DNA of 5,498 nt, taken from an uncultured Clostridia bacterium (GTDB taxonomy: Bacteria > Bacillota > Clostridia > Christensenellales > Borkfalkiaceae). Position numbers and translations under genes: made by a program. The notes beneath the pieces were generated by a model. That model was not told the origin of the DNA and did not search any database. It worked only from the letters and a program-made list of their open reading frames with translations. This document shows, piece by piece, positions 1 through 5,498 of this stretch (positions within the stretch are counted from its first letter, which is position 1; each line of letters begins with the position of its first letter). Where the stretch lies: assembly GCA_947177825.1 (NCBI GenBank), contig CAMWWA010000087.1, positions 1-5,498 on the forward strand. The letters are read 5' to 3'.

Positions 1-623
1 GCGTCGGGAGGGCATACGGGGGTTGCCGCCTCTTTTGCGATTTCCTCCTTTTGCTCTACGGGCTTTTGCGCAACGGGCTTTGCATCGCCTGCAATCGCGC
101 TCTTTACCGCCGCCGTTATAATTTCAACCAGCGTTTCGGTGGTCATTCCCGCAGGAATTGGACCTCTGCCGCCCGTTCTGTCAAACATATAGTCGTTGCG
201 CAAAGCGTTCATATCACTGCGCAATACGGCGTTCTGCTCTGCACGCATTGCCGCCTGTTCAGCCTTGACCGCCGCAAGCTCCGCCTGCATCTGCGCCAGC
301 TGTGCGCCGTCCGCATAGCCGCCCTGTCCGCCTTGACCGCCGCCCGTCTGCTGCATCTGCTGAGGAGGCATTTGCTGAGGCATCATCTGGGGCATCATTT
401 GCGGCATCATCATCTGCTGCTGCGACATACGGTCCATTCTGCGCTCCTCACGCTCCTCGCGCCTGCGGTCTTCGCGCTCCTGCTTTTCGCGCTCTTCCTT
501 TTCAAGCCTGCGCTGTTCGGCAAGCTCCTCCTTCTTGCGCTTTTTCTTTTTCGCGCCAACGATTATGCAAATTAGAATTATAAGGAACAGCAGAGCCGCC
601 GCGCCGATTACCAGCCACAGCCA
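1..623 (-). other. C-terminal transmembrane helix and long cytoplasmic tail (residues 1513 to beyond 1719)
   Basis: A 23-residue hydrophobic helix (1513-1535, 555-623, beginning WLWLVIGAAALLF) is followed at once by Lys/Arg clusters at 1537-1543, giving an N-outside, C-inside orientation. The tail then has a very charged Glu/Arg helix (1544-1577), a Met/Gln/Pro-rich stretch (1579-1604, repeating PQMM and PQQM), a Gly/Gln linker (1606-1614) and an Ala/Gln/Glu heptad-like helix (1619-1657). After Gly1671 comes another short helix (TETLVEIITAAVKSAI) and a Lys/Pro/Glu-rich segment ending at the window edge. Ordinary sortase or TM anchors end within a few basic residues, so at least 183 residues of cytoplasmic sequence is unusual and suggests internal oligomerisation or coupling to a cytoplasmic partner (inference). 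Confidence 0.8.
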
Positions 624-3600
624 GTTTGCCTTTGCAAAGCCCAGCGCGCTGCCCAGGAACGCCGCCGCCGCGCTTTGGGGCACCGTGTATTCCTTTCTTG
701 CGGAAATGGACTTTGCTTCGTCCGTGCCGTCCGCAAACTCGAAGTTTGCCGCGTCCTCGCCCGTAAGGTAGGCTTCTACTATGTATTTGTCGCCGCCCTT
801 TAAAACGGGCTCCTCGATAAGGTTGCCGTTCGTGTCGTAATAGCGGTAGCCGATGGAAACGTCCAGACCGTTATCTTCAATCATTTGCTGATAAGTCGAC
901 AGCGCGTTAAGGCTTGCGCCTTCCTTGCCCTTCAGGTTCCAGCCGTCCGTCGAAAGCACGATTTTGTTAATCGTCCAGCTTAAAGTCGCCGTAAGCGCGG
1001 AATTGTCGATGGTTATTCCGTCCGCAAACAGCACCGCCTTTGCAAACAAAGACTTTGCAAGGGGCTCTTCGCTCGTCGGTTCAACCCACATATAATTCGT
1101 GCTGTTCAGCTTGAAGGTCACGGTGTAGCTGCCCGCGGTCTTGTTGGTGTAGCCGCTGAGCATGCTCATTATGTCCGCGTTGTAGTTGCCGTCCAGATAG
1201 TCCGCGATATTGATATAATTACCGTTGTAAACGATATCCTTGGTGACTTGCGGCACTATAATCTTTTTGGGAGTAATTTCGAACAGCTGGCGCGCACCCT
1301 TGGGCGCATAGTCCTGGGCGCCTGCCGTAGTAAAGCGCACTTCTATTACGTACTTGCCTGCGTTCAGCGTTGAATAATCAATAGCCGAAAGCAAGCCGTA
1401 GCCGTCGCCCGAAACGTTATCAACGCTAAGTCCGTCGTAATCGTGCAGGTACACTTCGTAAAGCAGCGCCTGCGTAAGCGGATTGGTTGCAGGCAGGTTT
1501 TCGCCGTCCGCCACCACCTTAACGCCGAACGCGCTTTCGTTCACGCTGCCGTACTCCGCACTGCCCGCATTGCTTATGGTTGCCGTTTCCTTTGCCGCGC
1601 CCACGTAGAACTCCTGCGAGGTCAGGTTTGTGCCCGTCAAATCGTACGTGGACGACATACCTGCCTTCAACTGCACGGTTGCCTTCACGGTCACCTGGTT
1701 GGTGGGGCTTGCAACCGCGAATATTTTTGCAAGCTCGTCTTCGCCCGTGCCCGTGCCGCTGTTGCCTTCCATGTCGTGCCACTCGTAAACGTACTCGATA
1801 ACGCCCGAATCGTAAAGGTCCTTGTGACCGTTTATGACCATAATTTCGCCGATATAATCCACACCGCCGATATTGAAATCACCGGGCACCCAGTTGGTAA
1901 CGTTTATCTGCTTGTTGGTAATTTCCCAGGCGTACGACGCGTCGGTTATCTTAAAGTTATCGCTGTCCGTAAGCGTGAAATTCGCGCCTGCGGTGTACGT
2001 GCCCTTGTTCTTGCCCTCCGCATAATCCTTGCCGGCAAACTTGACGCTTATGCCTGCGCTTACGGGCACGAGGCTGGTCGGGTCAACGCGCACGTATATG
2101 GTCTGCTTTGCATACTCCACCTTGTTGTCCGAAGTTGCAAAGTTTTTCCAGTTGATTTTGTCGTAGCTGTACTGAAGCTTGAACACCGAGGTGTCGATTT
2201 CCATCTTGTCAATGGTATACTCAAAAGTAACCGTTGCTTCGGTGTCGCTGTTCTTGGTGTAGCTTGCAAACTTGCTGCCCGTATAGCTTGCAGGCATTTT
2301 GTTGGTCGCCTGCTCGCTTGCCTTGATTTTAATCTTTACGGTAACGGTTACCTTGCCTGCCTTGGTCAGACCGCCTGCAAACGAGGGCGTGCTGCCGTCC
2401 GCATAGGTATAGGTAGGCGTACCGTCAATTTCGAAAATCGAACCGTCGAAATCAAGCTGGGGGAAATACGCAACGGGGTTGCCGTCCGCACCGATACTGA
2501 ACTGCAAATTCTTGGTGCCTGCGGTTTCGTCCGTAACGGGCAAACCCTGCAACGGGTCGTTCGTGCCCATAGTGCTGTCCTTGAAAGACAGCTTCATATC
2601 GTCAATGCTCGCCTCGCCCGCGTTAATGGTAATGCCCTTGGTGTAGGTCGCCGCCGCGGTCGTGTCAATGGTGTAGTTTTTGTTTGCCTCCACGCCGCTC
2701 TTCAAACGCACGCCTATGGTGTATTCACCCGAAGTGTGCGTGCCCGTCTTATCCTTGAGGTCGGCAAACGAAATTTCGTTCCACGTAGTGCCGGGGTTGA
2801 CCACTGCTGTTGCATCGCCGTCCTTGTTGTAGTAAACGAATATCTCCGCCTCTACCGCTTCGGCAACGCCTAAGTCGTCCTCGATAGGTCCCTTGCCCGT
2901 CTTGTAACTTACGGTAACCTTGCCCGTCGTGTCCGTCTTGATAGTGAACGAGCCGTTGTCCGCACTCGAAGCAAAGTCGAATTCAAGAGCTTTAGGCTTA
3001 ATTTCGTACTCAACTTCATAAATTTTACTGCCCGTCGCGTTGGTCTGCCACTCGTAGTTGCGGATAACGTCGTTACCGTTGCTGTCCTGCGATACGATAG
3101 GTCTGTAAGCAACCTTGTACTTGCCGGCTTTGGTCGCCTTTAAGACAAGACCGTTCGTCGTGTCGGCGGTCATATCGGTAGGCGCGGAAGCCGCCGTAAA
3201 GGTCGTGCCCGAAAGCGTGCCGTACTCCATATAATCGCTGTCGTACTGCGCTACGGTGAACGACTGCTCCGCACCGGTATATTCCAGCGCCGCAAGCTTT
3301 GCGGGGGCGGTAATCTTCTTTTTGTTTATGGTATAGTCGCGCGACGCGCTTTCACCTGTGTCGGGCACAAGCTTATAGTTGCTCGTAGCCGCATTCTTAT
3401 CCTCGAAAGTGACCGTATATGTCTGCGCTTCCTTGGGGTAATTTGTGCCCTTTGTGTTGGTAATGCGCGTGCGCACGTTATCTACAGTTATGGCGGTATC
3501 GCCGTAGGCGTTGACCTTTTCAACAAACTTTAAGACTACATACGGATATTTGTTGTCCGCTATAGTGCCGCCTGCACCACCCGACGTATCGGTATCCTTG

Positions 3601-5159
3601 GCGGAATCACCATCCAAAAGCGTGTAATCGAGATATACCCAAGGCGCGTTTGCCGTTGCGGGATTGCCGTCTATAAACGCTTTATCGAAATCTACCGCCC
3701 ACGAATCGCCCGTCATTGAAGCGTCGTTCTTCCAGCTGTATTTCAGCTCGGCTTGCTTTACGGTTATTGTAAAAGTTTTGTCGCCGCCATTTGTAGACTC
3801 GTCTTCCCATATATAGTCCTTTGCAAGAGTCAAAGTTACTTTATATTTACCCGCATTTTTAACGGCGGTTTTGGCGACCGTACCTTTAGCTGTTCCGCTG
3901 CAATCCGTATACTCTATTGATTTAAGAGAAATATAATCGGTATCATCGTAAACGTCCAAGTCAAGCCAATCAGGTTTATCCGTTCCGGTCAAATTGTCTA
4001 TCCATTTACTGTTACCGTCATATATAAGATTGTTTATATCCTTCGGCTTGTTAACAACTGCGTCTTCAGCTGCGGCACTCAAATTCAAATGAAGTGCAGG
4101 TCTTACAGCCCTAGTGCCATTCGCGCCGGGCTGTTTAATTTCGGTACCGTTAATGCAGATTACAGAACTATAATTATTAGCTGAAGCGTTTCGTGTCCAC
4201 GAATTATTAATCGTATTATCATCCGAAAGTGTAGATACTGCTTTAGTTGCCGAAACGTCCCATAAACCGCCGTTAAAAGTATGATTGTCATCTTTTTTAT
4301 TAGCTGTTAACGTTCTGTCATCGACTTCATATACGCTTGGAAGCCAAAGCTTATCGTTTTGCCAAGCTTTATATAACGAATGCGAGCTATAATTCGTATT
4401 ACCCGTATATGCCAGATCATTTTTATGATAATTTTCAGCTGTTTGCCAACCAACATTACTCGGTGTTACTATGTAGTCTTTCAAAACACCTGTGGTATAC
4501 ATTTCAAATTTATTCGTACCGTCACTTGTAGCCGTATAACTGTTCGCTTTAGGAGTAACTTTGTTATTATTATTACCGAATGAACCATAGTAAGTACCGC
4601 CGTTGTTGAGAACAACGGCGCGCATATAACTCGTCCCATACATATTGCAAGGTGGTGTCGTACTAGCGCTACCATTATAAGTGCCGTCTGAAAAGAGAGC
4701 TGTTTCCTGATCAGAAATACGATTACTGCTGCGATAATGATCTGACGTTGCAAGCCACAGAGTAAGAATTGCATCGTCACCCGACTTTGAAAGATATGCA
4801 GGTATCCAAGCAAGTTCCCGTGTGTCACCATTATAGGTATATTCACCGAAATTAACCACAGTCTCACCGAAATCTGACGACTTCTTTATGGTTCCGTTTT
4901 CAGCTGCCGATACCATATCATCTATATTAGAAAAACCGCTCACTTTTTTGGCAAGTCTATCAAGATTGACTCTGTTGAATTTACCGTTGTCGGAATTGAA
5001 TATGTTACCAATCACATCAGTGCCCGCGGGCATATTATTTATATCGTAGGCACTTGCGGTTTTTGCAGACGAGGTAAACACCGCGCCGAAAGTGAGCGCA
5101 GTGCACGCGCACAGCGTTGCTAATATTCCTCCTACAAAAGTTTTACGTTTAATTTTCAT
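1..5159 (-). CDS. Giant multidomain surface protein (DUF6273-like head, Ig/MBG-like stalk, one TM helix, long cytoplasmic tail); C-terminus cut by window edge
   Basis: Seen: an uninterrupted minus-strand frame from ATG (5159-5157) to the window edge, with 1719 full codons and no stop. The start is fixed by AAGGGAG (5174-5168) eight bases upstream and by a signal peptide beginning at that Met. Domains in order: signal peptide 1-37 (cleavage after ASA, mature Tyr38); DUF6273-like head ~100-362; stalk of ~10 diverged beta repeats ~365-1505; membrane helix 1513-1535; Lys/Arg stop-transfer at 1537-1543; cytoplasmic tail. Only three Cys (171, 335, 420) lie in the ectodomain. There is no LPXTG motif before the membrane helix, so anchoring is probably by the helix itself. 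Known of such architectures: surface proteins with an exposed head held off the cell by Ig-like repeats, often thought to act in adhesion or ligand binding. Inferred: adhesin or sensor-like role; the ligand is unknown. The N-terminal third is clearly AT-richer than the rest. Expression probably needs read-through of the terminator just upstream. No catalytic motif was recognised. Confidence 0.93.
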   Translation of the reverse strand, partial: MKIKRKTFVGGILATLCACTALTFGAVFTSSAKTASAYDINNMPAGTDVIGNIFNSDNGKFNRVNLDRLAKKVSGFSNIDDMVSAAENGTIKKSSDFGETVVNFGEYTYNGDTRELAWIPAYLSKSGDDAILTLWLATSDHYRSSNRISDQETALFSDGTYNGSASTTPPCNMYGTSYMRAVVLNNGGTYYGSFGNNNNKVTPKANSYTATSDGTNKFEMYTTGVLKDYIVTPSNVGWQTAENYHKNDLAYTGNTNYSSHSLYKAWQNDKLWLPSVYEVDDRTLTANKKDDNHTFNGGLWDVSATKAVSTLSDDNTINNSWTRNASANNYSSVICINGTEIKQPGANGTRAVRPALHLNLSAAAEDAVVNKPKDINNLIYDGNSKWIDNLTGTDKPDWLDLDVYDDTDYISLKSIEYTDCSGTAKGTVAKTAVKNAGKYKVTLTLAKDYIWEDESTNGGDKTFTITVKQAELKYSWKNDASMTGDSWAVDFDKAFIDGNPATANAPWVYLDYTLLDGDSAKDTDTSGGAGGTIADNKYPYVVLKFVEKVNAYGDTAITVDNVRTRITNTKGTNYPKEAQTYTVTFEDKNAATSNYKLVPDTGESASRDYTINKKKITAPAKLAALEYTGAEQSFTVAQYDSDYMEYGTLSGTTFTAASAPTDMTADTTNGLVLKATKAGKYKVAYRPIVSQDSNGNDVIRNYEWQTNATGSKIYEVEYEIKPKALEFDFASSADNGSFTIKTDTTGKVTVSYKTGKGPIEDDLGVAEAVEAEIFVYYNKDGDATAVVNPGTTWNEISFADLKDKTGTHTSGEYTIGVRLKSGVEANKNYTIDTTAAATYTKGITINAGEASIDDMKLSFKDSTMGTNDPLQGLPVTDETAGTKNLQFSIGADGNPVAYFPQLDFDGSIFEIDGTPTYTYADGSTPSFAGGLTKAGKVTVTVKIKIKASEQATNKMPASYTGSKFASYTKNSDTEATVTFEYTIDKMEIDTSVFKLQYSYDKINWKNFATSDNKVEYAKQTIYVRVDPTSLVPVSAGISVKFAGKDYAEGKNKGTYTAGANFTLTDSDNFKITDASYAWEITNKQINVTNWVPGDFNIGGVDYIGEIMVINGHKDLYDSGVIEYVYEWHDMEGNSGTGTGEDELAKIFAVASPTNQVTVKATVQLKAGMSSTYDLTGTNLTSQEFYVGAAKETATISNAGSAEYGSVNESAFGVKVVADGENLPATNPLTQALLYEVYLHDYDGLSVDNVSGDGYGLLSAIDYSTLNAGKYVIEVRFTTAGAQDYAPKGARQLFEITPKKIIVPQVTKDIVYNGNYINIADYLDGNYNADIMSMLSGYTNKTAGSYTVTFKLNSTNYMWVEPTSEEPLAKSLFAKAVLFADGITIDNSALTATLSWTINKIVLSTDGWNLKGKEGASLNALSTYQQMIEDNGLDVSIGYRYYDTNGNLIEEPVLKGGDKYIVEAYLTGEDAANFEFADGTDEAKSISARKEYTVPQSAAAAFLGSALGFAKANWLWLVIGAAALLFLIILICIIVGAKKKKRKKEELAEQRRLEKEEREKQEREDRRREEREERRMDRMSQQQMMMPQMMPQMMPQQMPPQQMQQTGGGQGGQGGYADGAQLAQMQAELAAVKAEQAAMRAEQNAVLRSDMNALRNDYMFDRTGGRGPIPAGMTTETLVEIITAAVKSAIAGDAKPVAQKPVEQKEEIAKEAATPVCPPD
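645..4070 (-). other. Stalk of about ten diverged Ig/MBG-like beta repeats (about residues 365-1505)
   Basis: A recurrent strand pattern 'AG-x-Y-x-V-x-(V/L)' marks the repeats. Clear copies have their Gly (or Asp) at residues 437 (AGKYKVTL), 679 (AGKYKVAY), 811 (SGEYTIGV), 935 (AGKVTVTV), 1268 (AGKYVIEV), 1343 (AGSYTVTF) and 1457 (GDKYIVEA). Repeat starts include YTG at 627-629 and YNG near 1312, and several repeats end in a Y-x-I-x-K-K-x-I linker. This Tyr-x-Gly ... AGxYxV ... NY layout is characteristic of MBG-type and related bacterial Ig-like repeats. Copies are strongly diverged in sequence and spacing, so they are old duplications. The region is Asp/Thr/Lys-rich and nearly Cys-free. Its likely job is to extend the head from the cell surface. 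Confidence 0.72.
4074..4864 (-). other. DUF6273-like N-terminal head domain (about residues 100-362)
   Basis: The domain opens with a V-x-FGEY motif (FGEY at 104-107), has an ELAWIPAYL strand around residue 115, a loop with Met173-Tyr-Gly-x-Ser-Tyr-Met-Arg180, LWLPSVYEV at 271-279, a Trp321-Thr-Arg segment and ends with VRPALHLNL at 352-360. From memory of the family, DUF6273 proteins share this order: an initial FG-x-Y strand, an S-x-LR loop, a 'LLS-x-EE' strand, a WLRSP-like strand and a terminal VRPAL-x-L. The Trp-Leu-Arg-Ser motif is degenerate here (WTRN), so this is a diverged member. I see no metal site or catalytic triad. Asn, Thr, Ser and Tyr are abundant, as in exposed binding domains. 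Base composition is AT-rich relative to the stalk. A profile search would settle the assignment. Confidence 0.68.
5049..5159 (-). other. Sec signal peptide of the giant surface protein (residues 1-37)
   Basis: The n-region is basic (Lys2, Lys4, Arg5, Lys6). It is followed by a hydrophobic core at about residues 8-28 and a polar c-region ending Thr-Ala-Ser-Ala. The Ala35-x-Ala37 pattern places signal peptidase I cleavage before Tyr38. Two Cys (17 and 19) lie inside the hydrophobic core, but the residue before Ala18-Cys19 is Cys17, which does not fit a normal lipobox, so I do not call it a lipoprotein. Confidence 0.88.
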
Positions 5160-5167
5160 AAACCGTA

Positions 5168-5174
5168 CTCCCTT
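5168..5174 (-). promoter_or_regulatory. Shine-Dalgarno sequence of the surface protein gene
   Basis: AAGGGAG on the minus strand, eight bases before ATG at 5159. It lies directly after the leader terminator and a GCCCGC segment (5182-5177) that can pair upstream. It decides the start codon; no competing in-frame start has a comparable site. Confidence 0.88.
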
Positions 5175-5183
5175 TTGCGGGCT

Positions 5184-5215
5184 AAAAAAATAAGGGCAAC
5201 CGTTAAAGGTTGCCC
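5184..5215 (-). terminator. Intrinsic terminator in the leader, 24 nt before the start codon
   Basis: On the minus strand GGGCAACC (5215-5208) and GGTTGCCC (5201-5194) form a perfect 8-bp stem with loop TTTAAC. It is followed by TTA and seven T residues (5190-5184). The plus strand has no U-run after the hairpin, so the terminator works only for leftward transcription. Either it ends a small RNA or an upstream transcript, or it is an attenuator for the surface protein gene. I favour attenuation because no promoter can fit between it and the ATG. Confidence 0.85.
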
Positions 5216-5288
5216 GCAACTAAGTACCCCTTCAACAGTTGCCTAATACTTCGAATGTTTCCAACAGGTATGTAATGACACTAGGGTT

Positions 5289-5356
5289 ATTAAATTATCT
5301 ATTAGTGGAAACGGGTACAAAGCGCCGTATGAAGCACTAATAGATAATAATTTAAT
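5289..5356. repeat. Large imperfect palindrome: 19-bp arms, 3-nt bulge, 27-nt loop
   Basis: Arm 5289-5307 (ATTAAATTATCTATTAGTG) pairs with 5335-5345 plus 5349-5356. The unpaired AAT at 5346-5348 looks like a tandem triplet duplication. On the minus strand no T-run follows, so it is not a terminator in the present direction. Likely a helix of the leader RNA. Confidence 0.8.
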
Positions 5357-5372
5357 TTTGTGCCGCCGTAAA
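5344..5372 (-). promoter_or_regulatory. Weaker alternative promoter inside the leader
   Basis: On the minus strand TTTACG (5372-5367), a 17-bp spacer and TATTAT (5349-5344). The -10 box lies within the AT-rich arm of the large palindrome, so it could be a chance match. It would matter if the flanking inverted repeats are an invertible DNA switch, because it lies inside the segment and points to the gene. Confidence 0.22.
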
Positions 5373-5466
5373 TAGTTGTACAGCAAAGAAGCCGTACATA
5401 AAAAATACGGAAACAACGCGGAAAAGCGGTATACACTTTTCCATATTCGAAATATTAGGCATCTAT

Positions 5467-5495
5467 ATTTTATCACGGCAATTCCATTATTACAA
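5467..5495 (-). promoter_or_regulatory. Candidate sigma-A promoter for the leader and surface protein gene
   Basis: On the minus strand TTGTAA (5495-5490), a 17-bp spacer and TAAAAT (5472-5467). Transcription would start near 5460, which coincides with the 5' arm of the closing stem P1. This agreement between promoter position and the structured RNA supports both calls. The leader would be about 300 nt. Confidence 0.5.
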
Positions 5496-5498
5496 TAC

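Larger units (their letters stand above)
5184..5461 (-). ncRNA. Candidate structured leader RNA / attenuator (about 278 nt, class not recognised)
   Basis: Seen on the minus strand: P1 pairs 5461-5445 with 5256-5240, 17 pairs including one U-G wobble. A hairpin P2 (GGAAAAG 5442-5436 with CTTTTCC 5426-5420) is inserted in the 5' arm. P1b (5415-5409 with 5262-5256) continues P1 directly on the 3' strand, sharing the base at 5256. P3 is an 8-bp hairpin (5398-5391 with 5384-5377, loop TTCTTT, one G-U). P4 is a 19-bp AU-rich hairpin (5356-5335 with 5307-5289). The RNA would end in the terminator at 5215-5184. The candidate start is set by the promoter at 5495-5467. It matches no riboswitch, 6S, tmRNA, SRP or RNase P consensus that I can recall. 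It may be a riboswitch-like leader of the surface protein gene or an independent small RNA; the helices are real as base pairing, the function is inferred. Confidence 0.5.
5240..5461. repeat. 17-bp inverted repeats (one mismatch) flanking a 188-bp segment
   Basis: Left arm 5240-5256 (TGCCTAATACTTCGAAT) is the reverse complement of the right arm 5445-5461 at 16 of 17 positions. As RNA of the minus strand the single mismatch becomes a U-G wobble. The pair is either the closing stem of a structured leader RNA or a pair of recombination sites; no recombinase gene is in the window. Confidence 0.8.

Noticed and set aside
555..650. LPXTG-type sortase anchor
   Set aside because: No LPxTG-like motif precedes the membrane helix, and the protein continues for at least 183 residues after the basic cluster.
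51..771. Plus-strand open frames of 78-174 codons
   Set aside because: Their Leu/Arg/His- and Ala-rich translations mirror the Gln/Met/Glu-rich tail and membrane helix on the other strand; no credible ribosome binding site or domain.
1443..2873. 476-codon open frame on the plus strand
   Set aside because: It is exactly antisense to the stalk. The translation is Arg/His/Ala/Val-rich without a recognisable domain, as expected opposite a GC-rich gene, and the minus frame has a signal peptide, ribosome binding site and continuous domain order.
4481..4867. 128-codon minus-strand frame
   Set aside because: Same strand as the real gene but in another frame, within the head domain; it is a shadow frame and needs an internal start.
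5101..5115. Lipobox at Cys17 or Cys19
   Set aside because: The residues before each Cys (A-T-L before Cys17, L-C-A before Cys19) do not fit a normal lipobox, and a good signal peptidase I site exists at Ala37.
5160..5460. Known riboswitch (c-di-GMP, T-box, preQ1) in the leader
   Set aside because: I looked for the conserved core sequences as I remember them and did not find them; the GGGCAACC here belongs to the terminator stem rather than to a c-di-GMP aptamer.
5243..5476. 77-codon minus-strand frame in the leader, starting GTG
   Set aside because: It would begin inside the promoter spacer and span the predicted RNA helices; no Shine-Dalgarno, no recognisable motif, Cys/Tyr/Leu-rich translation typical of AT-rich noncoding DNA.
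1..5498. CRISPR array, tRNA, rRNA or insertion sequence
   Set aside because: No regularly spaced direct repeats, no cloverleaf, no rRNA core sequence and no transposase frame on either strand.

Overview
The window is almost entirely one very large, minus-strand gene for a surface-anchored protein, plus the regulatory leader in front of it. The gene starts with ATG at 5159 and reads leftwards without a stop to the window edge: 1719 complete codons, with the C-terminus missing. I read the frame by hand from the start codon to the last base. The domain order is continuous, so I see no frameshift. No plus-strand gene is credible; the open plus-strand frames over 1-3100 are antisense shadows of this GC-rich gene.

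Protein layout (residues): signal peptide 1-37; a globular head at about 100-362 that resembles the DUF6273 family of Firmicutes surface proteins; a stalk at about 365-1505 of roughly ten diverged Ig/MBG-like beta repeats; one transmembrane helix at 1513-1535; then an unusually long cytoplasmic tail (1537 to beyond 1719). The tail holds a Lys-rich stop-transfer, a charged helix, a Met/Gln/Pro-rich low-complexity stretch, a Gly/Gln linker and a second coiled coil. There is no LPXTG sorting signal before the membrane helix.

Leader (5160-5498): the minus strand carries a plausible sigma-A promoter at the right edge (TTGTAA, 17 bp, TAAAAT). It is followed by about 280 nt that can fold into an elaborate RNA: a closing stem whose two arms lie about 190 nt apart, an inserted hairpin, a coaxial second helix, an 8-bp hairpin and a 19-bp AU-rich hairpin. 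A strong intrinsic terminator follows, only 24 nt before the start codon. A good Shine-Dalgarno sequence lies between terminator and ATG, with no room for another promoter. Expression of the surface protein therefore probably depends on read-through of this terminator, which makes the leader a candidate cis-regulatory RNA. The same inverted repeats could alternatively be the ends of a small invertible DNA switch.

Base composition changes along the gene. The first ~1.2-1.5 kb (head) is roughly 33-45% GC in the stretches I counted, whereas the stalk and tail reach about 55-65%. This suggests a mosaic in which the head has a different history. Organism (inference): an intestinal member of the Clostridia, possibly Christensenellales-like, because of the Gram-positive-type secretion signal, the DUF6273-like plus MBG-like architecture, the intermediate GC and the strong AGGGAG-type ribosome binding site. 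I cannot name the species.
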